This document shows, piece after piece, positions 37,720 through 48,532 of a stretch of DNA of 64,000 bases (its first letter is position 1; each line of letters opens with the position of its first letter). Source of the DNA: Styela clava (taxonomy: Eukaryota > Chordata > Ascidiacea > Stolidobranchia > Styelidae). The notes below the pieces were generated by a model. The model searched no databases. It saw only the letters and a list, made by a program, of their open reading frames with translations, and was not told the DNA's origin. The DNA is taken from positions 23,737,395 through 23,801,394 of the forward strand of contig NC_135250.1 of the NCBI RefSeq assembly GCF_964204865.1, read 5' to 3'. The translations under genes were made by a program, and so were the position numbers.

Positions 37720-38574
37720 TATACCACTATTTAATACGCGAGAAAAACTCACTTTCCTTGTGTTTACTTTCAATAAATATATAAGTCTACAAAAAATTAT
37801 TTAAATGCAATAAGACTTTTTTTTAATACAAAATAGAATGTGACTAGTGGCTAATGATTTTTTTTTTTAAATTACTTTGATTCGTGATGACTGAGTCACT
37901 TGCACCTTAACCAAAACTTTGTTTTGGAACATATTTGAATTAGCGTGTATATAAGAAGAATCATTGGCAAATATTTTTAAATCACTATTTTTATGAAGAA
38001 AATTGTAAAATCTGTATCATGTCTCAGATTGTTCGTATGCGTTTGATGACAGCATCTACGTCAATGATAAAGGCATTATTTGACACGTGCTACTACTTAC
38101 AATTGTTGCAAACCGGCGCTTATCACAGCGATAATATATCTGCATTCTGGCATTACTTGAGTAATGCTTACTTGAATTGTTGGGGCACAGGCGAAATTTA
38201 GAAATGCTTGTTGACTTTTTTTTATTTTATATCGATACAGCAGATCGTGCTCTTGTTTCCGACAGAATGCAGATATTTTGTCTCATATCCAAGCTACAGT
38301 CTGTATAACTGTCTCGAATGTAAGCATCCATATTTTTTTCACACGAAGTTTACATATACATCATTTTGCTCAATCATTTTTGTTGTGGTGTTGTTCTCGA
38401 TAAATAACGTTTTTATTCGAAAATAATGAGTCAATCAGTTTATGAGTTATACACCAAAATATTGAGGGAAATCGCTAGAATTATATTACTTTTTTTTCAA
38501 TTTCCATGAGAGCCGGTATTAGAACAAAAATTTTGCTGCTCTTTTTATAATTGGAGGAGAACACATTACACTTC

Positions 38575-38632
38575 CAGAATTGCTCGATCGCCTCTATATT
38601 CTGAGTTTGAAGTCGTTTTTGAACGACGCTGA
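38575..38632 (+). pseudogene. Cytochrome P450 C-terminal scrap, unit 2
   Basis: Copy of 34690-34747, with SPLYSEFEVVFERR then a stop; one substitution in the codons shown. Confidence 0.7.
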
Positions 38633-39570
38633 TTGACTTGTGCTATACCGTGCTATGCACGAACATCACAAATGTTTATTTCACCTGGCTTCTATCACAT
38701 TATAGTGCTGAAAAAAAAACAGAACTAATTTTCCTAATTACTGCTACGAAAATTCAAAAAATAATACAGTTCTTGAACTTCTGTTTGTGTATGATTGTAC
38801 CCAAAAGTTTCAATAATTCAAGATGTTTTGAAAGTCTTCCAGAACAATTGAAATTTTTCTTTGCTTTGGATTTGTTTCAAAAGACCTCTTTCATTTGTAA
38901 TATTACGAGTATAATTGAAATCCGAGTTGATGTAACAATTTTTAAATTTGTAATCTGTAAATAACTACCCAGCAATGAATCCCACCATTTCGGCAAGATT
39001 TGGTTATTTATCCCACTACATAGTGGTACCAAATTTTGATTTGGAATATTAAAAACATTTTATAAATATTGTATTTGGTTTAGATTCCAATTTTTCAAGT
39101 CATTATGTCTTATGATAGGGTAAAAAAATCATTTTTAAAAATATATTTTTGTATGTATAAGGAAAAGTATTAGTCGTAACTTATATTAAATGCTATATTC
39201 GAAAACTGTTACTTTTTGTTCACTTAAAATCATAGATTTTTCAATACAGATAAGGATGGTCCTTGAAATTTAATTTATCAAATTGAATGTTTGGCGCCAT
39301 ATTATATCAACTGGGTTAAATTGATACTAAAGTAGGATTTATGATTGTTATCATATTCTTCGCCGGACATCTTCAGTGTCGTTCAATTGAATTTTGACAT
39401 AACATTAAAATTAAGGTTAATTTCTTAAGTATCAATGGTAGCTTACATCCCTCCCTCCAATACTGATCCTATTTTTAGTGAGGATTTGGTATTTTGCTCC
39501 ATGCAAATATAGAAGGCACATACAAATATAGAAAATTATATTTTATTAAAATGGGACATGTATCATGTAC

Positions 39571-40405
39571 CTTAAAACAGAACACAGTCTAAAGCCAACA
39601 AGGATTACGAGAGTAAATACAGAGGTTTCTGATCCGATCATTAAAATTGCTCCAAGTGCTGAACACATAGGTCCACTTCTCCATTGTCTGCTTTCTCGGC
39701 AATAATTGCCACTTAGCATAACGTTTTCAATGCAAATAGAACAGTTATGAATCTAAATACAAAATGCATTATTATCATACTCAAAGAATTTATAATATAT
39801 ATAATAATCTGCAAATTGAATCTCACCCCTACAAGCAAATCAGTAAGTGAAAGATTCAGAAGCAACATTCTGTTTATCACTTCATTTGTTTTCAATGATT
39901 GTCTCTGGTGAATTAAGCCACGAATTCTTGATCCAGCAACTATAAGGTTCCCCAATATGACGATGCCACCTACAGATACAAAAAATCAGTGTTAGCAGTT
40001 GATAATTCTATATTTATTTGATAACACATGATGCATGGTGTGTTTTAATATCATGTTGCTTCTATTATGGATATTTAAAATACAACTATCAAATTTTCAC
40101 GCGTTGTTGGCCCAACGAGTTCTTCTAACGCTTGTGCATTTGTTTGCTGCACAGGATTTTAATGATCTTTCTCAATATATTTGAATTGTAATTGTTCCCC
40201 ATTGTATTGCCCTTTAAACATTAAAAATATTATACTTATAAAAAATCTGTTTTAGTGTGGACTCGCCAATAACTTGCTAATCCAAGATATCACGAGCAAA
40301 GAAGTGTTTTTTTATTAAAGACATCGTGTCAGAGAAGGCACTTGTGATACACTCCTCCAAATTTTCATCGTTTCCACTCTGACAATCTTCACTGCCGTCA
40401 CAAAC
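39571..40405 (-). pseudogene. LDLa/LGR-type GPCR gene fragment, unit 2
   Basis: Same three exons as unit 1: LDLa 40351-40405, TM1 39827-39969, TM2-TM3 39571-39752. Differences include Ser to Thr in the TM2 start (LNLSLTDLLVG), Ile to Phe in TM3 and Tyr to Asn in the LDLa end. No frame-breaking change is seen, but the missing parts listed for unit 1 are missing here too. Confidence 0.65.
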
Positions 40406-41477
40406 CTTGTAAACGAATATTGAAAATACATCAATCAAATTTAACATAATATATATTTTGCAGACCAAATTTTACTAGATGGAAATTTTATTACGTGATA
40501 TTTATCTGATCTGCTAAACTTGAAGTATTCCAAATGACTTCAATGCATCGAAGTTAGACTTGCATCTCCATGTGGTTGCTTAACAATATCAAGCAACTTT
40601 CGCCGCTGTTTATTCATGCGAACTAGATAGCAAAGCTCAAATATGTGGTAGTAGCCACAAAATCTATCAAATATTTCACAATACCGGTACGATTCCGTCG
40701 GTTTCCCGACTTCGACTGCCATTAGAACGCAACGAACGCGAACGCGGAACTGCCACAGTGTGCGCATTGTTAAATTTTGATGACGTCATTGCAATAAAAT
40801 TCTCGTTGAAATTGAATCCCATAAATCCCACAGTGATTTTCAAAATGAATCAAAGTTATAGACGTCTAGCTGCATACAAAAATATTTTATCACTGAAAAT
40901 TTCAAATCAATTGATCCTATAGTAAAAGGGAAAAGCGATTTTTTTCACAACAACAAGAAAAAGAAGAATACTAACGACAAAAACAACAATATAATCTATA
41001 GATCGATTTCAAGTCCAACAAGGAGGCATATATTAGTTTTTTTGGTGAATATAGGCATACGTGAAGAAATTAAACAAAAAATATTAAGAACGATAATTTT
41101 CTAGCAATTTCATCCATCAATTTTTTCTGCAAAAACGATCTCCTTCACAACAACTATAACAACAATTTAGCAAAATGATCAATAGAGCCATTTGGTGTCC
41201 AATAAAAAGTTAAGATAAATATAGAAACAACTGGTATATTTCAGAATGGTGTAAAAGATTTATTTTTCACATTTGCGTGAAGACTTTTTGCTGTGAATGC
41301 TCGCCTGAATGTTTACAGTTGGTATTGATAATGTAGAATACGGCTTCAAATTTCTCGGAATAGAGCCGCATCATTTTAGGACGATAACAAAACGTTTTTT
41401 TGCGTTGCGTCTTCCGTGGGCGTTTTTATTATATGTCAGCTTCAAGTTCACGGATTTCATATTGACTGGAAAAGTAC

Positions 41478-41601
41478 TGAGATAAATTTTGTGCTTTTCG
41501 TTTATCTGGCCGTGGTCGTTTGCTGGGAGGCATCCACAGCTTGGGCGGGTATTTGTCCAAATGCAACGGTGGGACAAGTCATTAACTCGAAAAATATATA
41601 G
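41478..41601 (+). pseudogene. Lipocalin first-exon relic, unit 2
   Basis: It reads FVLFVYLAVVVCWEASTAWA, then GICPNATVGQVINSKN, then stop. Copy of 37594-37719. It lies 650 bp upstream of the intact lipocalin, so it is an older duplicate of that gene's first exon. Confidence 0.65.
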
Positions 41602-42183
41602 TTTATACCACTATTTAATACGCGAGAAAAACTCACTTTCCTTGTGTTTACTTTCAATAAGTATATAAGTCTACAAAAAGTTATTTAAATGCAATAGGAC
41701 TTTTTTTTATTACAAAATAGAATGTGACTAGTGGCTAATGATTTTTTTTTTAAATTACTTTGATTCGTGATGACTGAGTCACTTGCACCTTAACCAAAAC
41801 TTTGTTTTGGAACATATTTGAATTAGCGTGTATATAAGAAGAATCATTGGCAAATATTTTTAAATCACTATTTTTATGAAGAAAATTGTAAAATCTGTAT
41901 CATGTCTCAGATTGTTCGTATGCGTTTGATGACAGCATCTACGTCAATGATAAAGGCATTATTTGACACGTGCTACTACTTACAATTGTTGCAAACCGGC
42001 GCTTATCACAGCGATAATATATCTGCATTCTGGCATTACTTGAGTAATGCCCACTTGAATTGTTGGGGCACAGGCGAAATTTAAAAATGCTTGTTAACTT
42101 TTTTTTATTTTATATCGATACAGCAGATCGTGCTCTTGTTTCCGACAGAATGCAGATATTTTGTCTCATATTCAAGCTACAGT

Positions 42184-42191
42184 CTGTATAA
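42184..42191 (+). promoter_or_regulatory. Candidate TATA box of lipocalin gene 1
   Basis: GTCTGTATAACTG sits 56 bp before the start codon. The equivalent in the inverted gene is CAGTATAAATG (51475-51481), 60 bp before its ATG. Surrounding bases (TTCAAGCTACAGTC before, CGAATGTA after) are kept between the two genes. The tandem duplication breaks 18-25 bp downstream of this motif. Confidence 0.45.
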
Positions 42192-42247
42192 CTGTCTCGA
42201 ATGTAAGCAAAGCTTCTCATTCCAGTTTGATTTAGTGAAGCACCAAG

Positions 42248-45200
42248 ATGAAAATGAAGAGGCTTCTTTGTCTAACTCTGGCTGTTTGGTTCGAAATATC
42301 TGCAACTGAAGCAAGCATTTGCCCGAACGCAACTGATGGTCAAGTCATTGATTGGGAAAAGGTAGTCTACATGTTTCTTTTACAGTCATTTTATACTTAT
42401 ATAATACCGTCATAAATACGATCTAATAGGTATTCAATCTATGATATTCACTTCAAAAAATAAATAAAAATGTCTTTCACTAATGAAACAACGAAACATT
42501 TTTTTTTCACGAAGCAGATTCATCTGGTACTACGTCTAGTTTTAGGGTATTATATTAGGGTATTCACTATCAAAGACTTTATTAATCTATTATAATAAAT
42601 TCGTATCACTCTACCTTTTTGTAGCAATATCCTGGTCATGTCTCTTGGTAGATAGTATTAAACTAAGCATTTAATACATCTAAGTCATAAATGTTCTGTT
42701 TGCAAATGAGTTTGAAAAAAAATAAAAAATACTAAATCTCGAGCCAAAAACCACTAATTTAGAATACTTAACCCAACCCAATTTGTTCTAATTTGAATGA
42801 AACATTAAATTTGAAATGTTCCTGACAATTTTTATCTATCTTGTTGAACACGTCAGTGTACATAACGATCGTTTTCAATATGATGTAGTTGTTGTTGGTA
42901 TTATTCTTCCCTTCCGTCATGATGAAATCGCTTTTCTCTTGGAATACTGGACCAATTGCTTCGGAAATTTCAGTAGTTGAATATTGATTTTTTTGCCTGA
43001 AGGCTATTACTTTTATTTATTTCAAACATTTTTGTGTACTTTAAGAGATTCGTTTTTTGAGTGCGAAGATGAGATCAGAATAAAAAAAGCGGCACCTTGT
43101 GGCGATTTCGCGTGGACAGCTGAGAAGCGAACGTAATTCTCGCTTCGCTAAGATTTGTTTGTGGGGAACGGTGATCTGCGCGTTACCGGTAACTGGTGTT
43201 ATAGTATAGTGTGACTCGGATCGCTTGTGTTACTACACTAATGAGTTAGACGTGTCCATATATTTAAGCATAGCTCTCTTGTATTTATTGTGCCTATTAA
43301 TTTGTGTTTGTGTTTTTCTTATTGACATTCGGTCTGGAGTAATAAACTAATTAAAATAAACTAATTAAATTGAATTCTTTGCATTTTAGTTGGGAAGTTT
43401 GAACACATATTGGTATGATGTCATCGACATTCCAAAACCAGCCACCGATGTTGATTGCTGGGATTGGAAAAACATTTACCCCGTGCAGGATGGATTAAAG
43501 GCTACATTAGTCCAATACGTTGAAGGGTAAGAAAATCCGCTCATTGTTGACCAACTGCTGCTTGTCCATGAAAAATAATAGGTTCTATATGCAGATGATA
43601 CTTGTACCAAATGCAAAGTTTAATGACAAATTATATAGATGTAAGCTATCCCAAAATATTTTTATGCATGGATCATATAACATTAACTTTTCACTTGTAT
43701 AGTTGATCATTTTTGGTGATGTTTTGCATCAACCAGAATTTTATAGAATACCATAGATATGGTTTTTCCGAACAATATAAATCCAAGTACATCCTTTGAT
43801 AATTTAATACCTTGGAATTGTTAATGGAGTTTCTGTGAAAAGTAAGGGGTGTCGGCAATTGGTTTATTTCAGTATGGTAAATTGAATTTATAATAAACAA
43901 GAAGAGCGTCGGATTTTTACACAATTTCCAATTGCGCATTACTTCAATCTGGTGTAATGGAATTTCTGTGAAAAGTAATAGGTGGCAGCGCATTGTATTT
44001 GGAAATTGGTTTTATTAATTATAAATAATTTTGAAATTTTTTGGAAATAATAAGGGTATTATGTTGCTGTACTTTGGTCAATAGTGTAATCCCCCAAAAA
44101 AGAGGAAGAAATTTCTGCAGGTATTGATGGAGTCATGATGGAATTATATTATTTGATAATAACGTTTTTGTAAAAATCGCGTTTTAAAAATATCGCGGCA
44201 GCGATTCCAATGAATTTGGGAAACCTGAAAAAGATTTTAAAATCCCTTTTTAGTGTTTATTAATAATCTTTATGTAACAGCGGTACAGGCAAACATCTGA
44301 TGAATGCACACCTTATATTGAATGAGGATGGCTCCTACACCTGGAATATTAAAAACAGTGAGCTTTTTTTTTTCAAACTGTTGAACACCCATATTACAAA
44401 ATATTGGCTATGAAAGATAAAATTGCCTAAATTTTAGGAAATTGATGAAAAAAAAGTCATGGGAAAACATAAAATAATCGACTTTTCCAACGTATAATTT
44501 TAATCAAAACTACTTAGAAGTGTTTAAACGAAAAAAATTAATTAGAGAAATACTGGTATGTATTATTAATTTCACATATATTTTTTTTTTAGAAAATCTT
44601 TTCAGAAAAAAGACTAGAAAGGCTCTGCGGCATAAAATTAACGATCAAATGATTGAAAACATAGATGCCCGTACGTCTGACAAAAAACTTATTATTTTAT
44701 TGCTGTCATATATTATTCAAGTAGCTTTTCAATAGATTGCCGGTTATATAGATAATACCGCTGCTATAGTAATATCATGAGTCAAAGTGTATTGGAGTTG
44801 GAGAAAAGCTGGAAAATCCATATTTGAATATTCCATCAAATTATCGAAGATATAAAAAGGTCGCACAAACTAGATGTAACCGTGTTTTTGTACCTGACCA
44901 CTCAAATGTTTTTGTTACCATGGGTATTTCAGGAATTTCTTGTATTGTATTTGCACCTATTTAAAACCACTCATATGTTATTCTTCAGAAGCGGACCTAA
45001 TTTTCAAGCTGAAATTCTGGTTTATGACTGATTACGAAAACTACTTCATATTAGGAGCCTGCGCTGCGGGAGAAGGTATATATATTTTTTTTCATTGTCA
45101 ATTGCAAACGCAAGTAAATCTATGAAAGTATTTATCTATATATCTACAATAGTTACACTTACATATTACCTAGGCACATCAATATTATTTTTACAAAAAG

Positions 45201-45463
45201 TTTTGCCTATTACTAATTACTAGTACTACTAATTACGCAGCATATTTTTTCTGAAACAAATATCAAATTTCAAACTTTTTATTTGCAAATAATGCTCTAT
45301 TTCAGACCATATTTTTGGCTCGTATATAAAATCCAACAAAAAAAATCCGCCTCTTTCCGATGTACTTGATGTCTGGAACAGATTTTCTGATCTTGAGGAG
45401 TCACCACAAGTCTACTTGAAGACAGCTTGCATTAATAGAGATCCTGATTTTTTTAATTATTGA
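42248..45463 (+). CDS. Secreted lipocalin-like protein, six exons, 216 aa
   Basis: Predicted extracellular carrier of a small hydrophobic ligand. Exons are 42248-42361, 43390-43526, 44281-44357, 44593-44670, 44989-45075 and 45306-45463; 651 nt, all GT..AG and in phase. It begins with a signal peptide (MKMKRLLCLTLAVWFEISAT), followed by SICPNATDGQ. The LGSLNTYWYDVIDIPKP stretch resembles the first lipocalin block (G-x-W-Y-x-I), and the C-terminal Cys in YLKTACINRD fits the usual lipocalin disulphide. Six short exons are also normal for the family. Two starts (MKMK) are possible; the second matches the sister gene. A basic patch FRKKTRKALRHK in exon 4 is unusual. The lipocalin call is from fold motifs only; ligand unknown. 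Confidence 0.78.
42880..43290 (+). repeat. Dispersed non-coding element in lipocalin intron 1
   Basis: A GTTGTTGTT stretch, then GACCAATTGCTTCGGAAATT, and the end GTGTCCATATATTTAAGCAT then AGCTCTCTTG. Same family as 17816-18170. The sister lipocalin at 51414-48533 lacks it in intron 1, so it inserted after the duplication. Confidence 0.65.
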
Positions 45464-46916
45464 AAGTGTGTTTTATTTCTTGATTTCAACAATTGACTAA
45501 CAGAAAATATCACACATGACGCAGTAATATTTATACAAAATGAAATATTTGACCAGTTTTAAATTTAGTATTTAGTTCTAAATATATTTGGTATTATGCT
45601 TGACTTTCATGTATCTATATTATAATATAATATTGTTGCATCTATATGATGAGTCAATGTTATAACATCAAAAGAAATCTTGACAGGCTGAAGACCCAGA
45701 AGCATTTATTGTAACAAGAGAGAAATTTGTGGATACGAAAGTTCACAACCGCAATCCCGGTATAGCCCATATGCGACTCATATGAGAATGTGTTTTTGAG
45801 CACTGAGTTTGCAAATTTAACAGAAAAATAAATGTGACATTAATGAAACAGCAGAAATTGAATTTTGGCGAATTATTGAGACTCGTAAAACTGAAAAGTA
45901 TTTCATCTGGGAATTTTTAATGGCTTGGTGCATTAATTACACAGAATAGCAACTATCCAAAAAGTTGCATCAACAACAACAACGTTTAACTATGTTTTGG
46001 TCACTTTGTGTTAAAGTGAACATGACCGCCAATGTACAGTTTTCATAGGTAACAGGGCATTGGGAGAATGCCATGGAGTAGTGTCCTCTATGAAAAGAGT
46101 CACTTCATAAACTAGGGTTTTGATTTATTCAAAAACTTGATCAGGTCAAAAGTATTGAAAAGAACTCAAATTATTTCCTAGTAATAAATATGTTCACGTT
46201 CAGGGTGGGCCATGAAATCAGAAAACTATACGAACATAGAAATTTATGTTTCAATGATCACATTTCTTATAACAGAAAATGTTGAAGCTGTTTTGTTTAT
46301 GTTGCTCTTATTTTTCACGCATGAGATGGCCTTATGGGAAATGTGATCACCCAGAGAAATTTGCATTTTTTCTTTTAAATTTTGTTGTTATCTTTAATTG
46401 TAGACGTGTGCAGTTTTAAGGATAGAATATTTTTTTTATTTTTTTATATATTTTTATCCTGATAAACATGGTCAAGATTTTTGATAATCGGTCATTGAAA
46501 TGTTAATGGGCTATACCATGACATCCGTGGGTGCAAATGTCTGTAGCCACTATACGGTATTCAGTGAACTGTCACTGTTTTGTTCCATGCTTTCATTTTG
46601 TTAATTAATTTAATAACTTTTTTATATTGTTAAAGTTCATTGCGTAATAAGTGATGAAATAAATAGTCGATTGTGTACCATACGATAATATTCAAGTCTT
46701 TTTCAAGTATATATATACTATTGAATGTTGGTATCAATTATAAAATATTTATACAATATTATACAATTTTTTTGAAAATCTTTGGTTGTTTTGATTTATT
46801 CCATTGTACATGTCCGGTTTAAAACAATACATGACCTCTCAAAATCCCAAAGTGTTCGTAATGACTTTAACAACTCTTATGAAAAATGATCAAAGGTCGT
46901 TCTAGGACTTATATTC
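45464..46916. other. Between lipocalin genes, repeat-bearing, no gene
   Basis: About 46200-46345 matches a segment near 58400-58520 and, inverted, 60670-60780 (shared words AACATAGAAATTTATGTT, TAACAGAAAATGTT, GTTTTGTTTATG). This is a dispersed repeat. No other exon is seen. Confidence 0.45.
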
Positions 46917-47051
46917 AACGTATTGTACTAATGTAGCCTTTAATTCATCTCGCACGGGATAAATGTTTTTCCAATCCCAGCAATTAATATCAGTAGGTGG
47001 TTGTGGAATGTCAATGACATCATACCAATAAGGGTTCAAACTTCCCAACTA
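46917..47051 (-). pseudogene. Orphan lipocalin exon 2
   Basis: On the minus strand, after an ATTTTAG acceptor, LGSLNPYWYDVIDIPQPPTD then INCWDWKNIYPVRDELKATL matches exon 2 of both intact lipocalins (LGSLNTYWYDVIDIPKPATD). The donor is destroyed (the GGGTAAG of the intact genes is ATATAAG here). No other exons of this copy were found. Confidence 0.8.
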
Positions 47052-48525
47052 AAATGCAAATTGGTTTATTTGAATTAGTTTAATACTCTAGTCCGAATGT
47101 TAATATGAAAAGCAAAAATAACCACTGAAACAGGACACCGCTATATTTCAGATATCTTTTTTCAAACTGTGTAGCTACTTGAGAGATAAAATACGATCTT
47201 TTTGGACCTGGAAGCGTATGTATATACATCTTGCACGATAGTTAAATAGTGTTTAAAACTTATAGGAACAAGGCCATTTTCATGCCGATACATAAACATT
47301 GCTAATTCAATGTATGAATTCCACATAGCTGTAAGATATTTAACTGACGATACGGCTGGAAATTGGTTATGTGAGTTCTTTCTGAAAATGTCATACACCT
47401 TAAAACTTTATTTTGCAAAAATTGTATTGGCTGAAATAGAGACTTATTTATCGACCCCCAGCTAAGTATATCATACTGTAATCAAGAGTGAAATAAACTA
47501 TAGTAGACTAATTTGAGTGTTTTGGAAATATACCTCAGTCTGTAAAATATTCCAACAGTTAGCGATAATTTCAAACAATTACAAGCAAATTATTAATGTT
47601 AGAAATAGACCTAAATGTAGCTGTGCACCTGGTGACTGAGCTATCAAGTACTCTACGAGTGATATTCCTTCTCATAACTAGTAAGCATGTATGTGTGTAA
47701 TATTTGGTGGCGATCGACGTGTTGGCCACCCCCTAGATCGATCATAACCGTACATCAACACGAACTGGAAAATGTTTCATTAGAAAATAGGAGAGAAGAT
47801 TAAGATTTTCCACTGTCGACAACAATGTCTGACAAATATTGCTGGTTATCTAATAATTTGCCAAAATCCAACTTTCGTTATTACACAATTATCTTCTGAA
47901 TTTGCGAACTCAGGGCTTACACACATTTCTGAATGAGTCGTATGGGTTATACCGGCAATCCGGTTGGTTATTGAACTTTCGGGTTCATACATTTGAGCAT
48001 TTTTCTCTTGTTGAACACGGAGTCTACTTATGAATCGTTTCGTTATTTTTATTGTTGTTCTTATTCATTACAGAATTGTTGTTATGAAAAGAATCGCCTT
48101 TCTCTATGACTAGTAGACCAATTGCTCTGAAATTTTTAGTGGTTAAAGATGGAATTTTTTGCTAGAACGGTATTATTTCTGTGAGCTCTATGAAATTCGT
48201 TTTTTTTGTGAGTTATGACGTCATCAAAATATTATCTTAATATTATTCGTGTCCATATATATAAGGCCCTCTTTTTTGATTCAATAAATACTGCTGGGTC
48301 TTCGGACTTCAGATTTCTTATCTTGTGATGGTATAACATTTACTTATTATATGAACTCATAAATGAAAGTCAACACATAATGCCAAATTTATTCAAAACG
48401 AGAAAAAATAGTAACACTAAATTTAAAACTAGTCATTTATTTTATTTTTGTATAACAATTATTAACCAGTCATGTGTGATATATTACATAGTCAAATTGT
48501 TAAAATCGAGAAATAAAACACTCTT
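47052..48525. other. Between lipocalin genes, repeat-bearing, no gene
   Basis: Contains another member of the dispersed family at about 48020-48280 (GTTGTTCTTATTC, GACCAATTGCTCTGAAATTT, TGACGTCATC, GTGTCCATATAT). A 78-codon minus frame at 47162-47398 is not supported. Confidence 0.45.
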
Positions 48526-48532
48526 TTAATTA

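Larger units (their letters stand above)
34441..38325. repeat. 3.88-kb tandem duplication, unit 1
   Basis: Unit 1 runs from ATCCATATTTT to GAATGTAAGCA and is followed directly by unit 2 at 38326. The two align over their whole length with an offset of 3883-3885 bp and only scattered substitutions and 1-2-bp indels. The unit carries, in order, a P450 tail, LGR-type receptor exons (minus strand), a lipocalin exon 1 relic and a lipocalin promoter region. Confidence 0.95.
38326..42209. repeat. 3.88-kb tandem duplication, unit 2
   Basis: Second unit, ending where the sequence continues into the real 5' end of the lipocalin gene at 42210. It carries the same order of relics as unit 1. The divergence looks like a few percent at most, so the event is young, or the two units are alternative haplotypes left side by side by the assembler. 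Confidence 0.95.
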
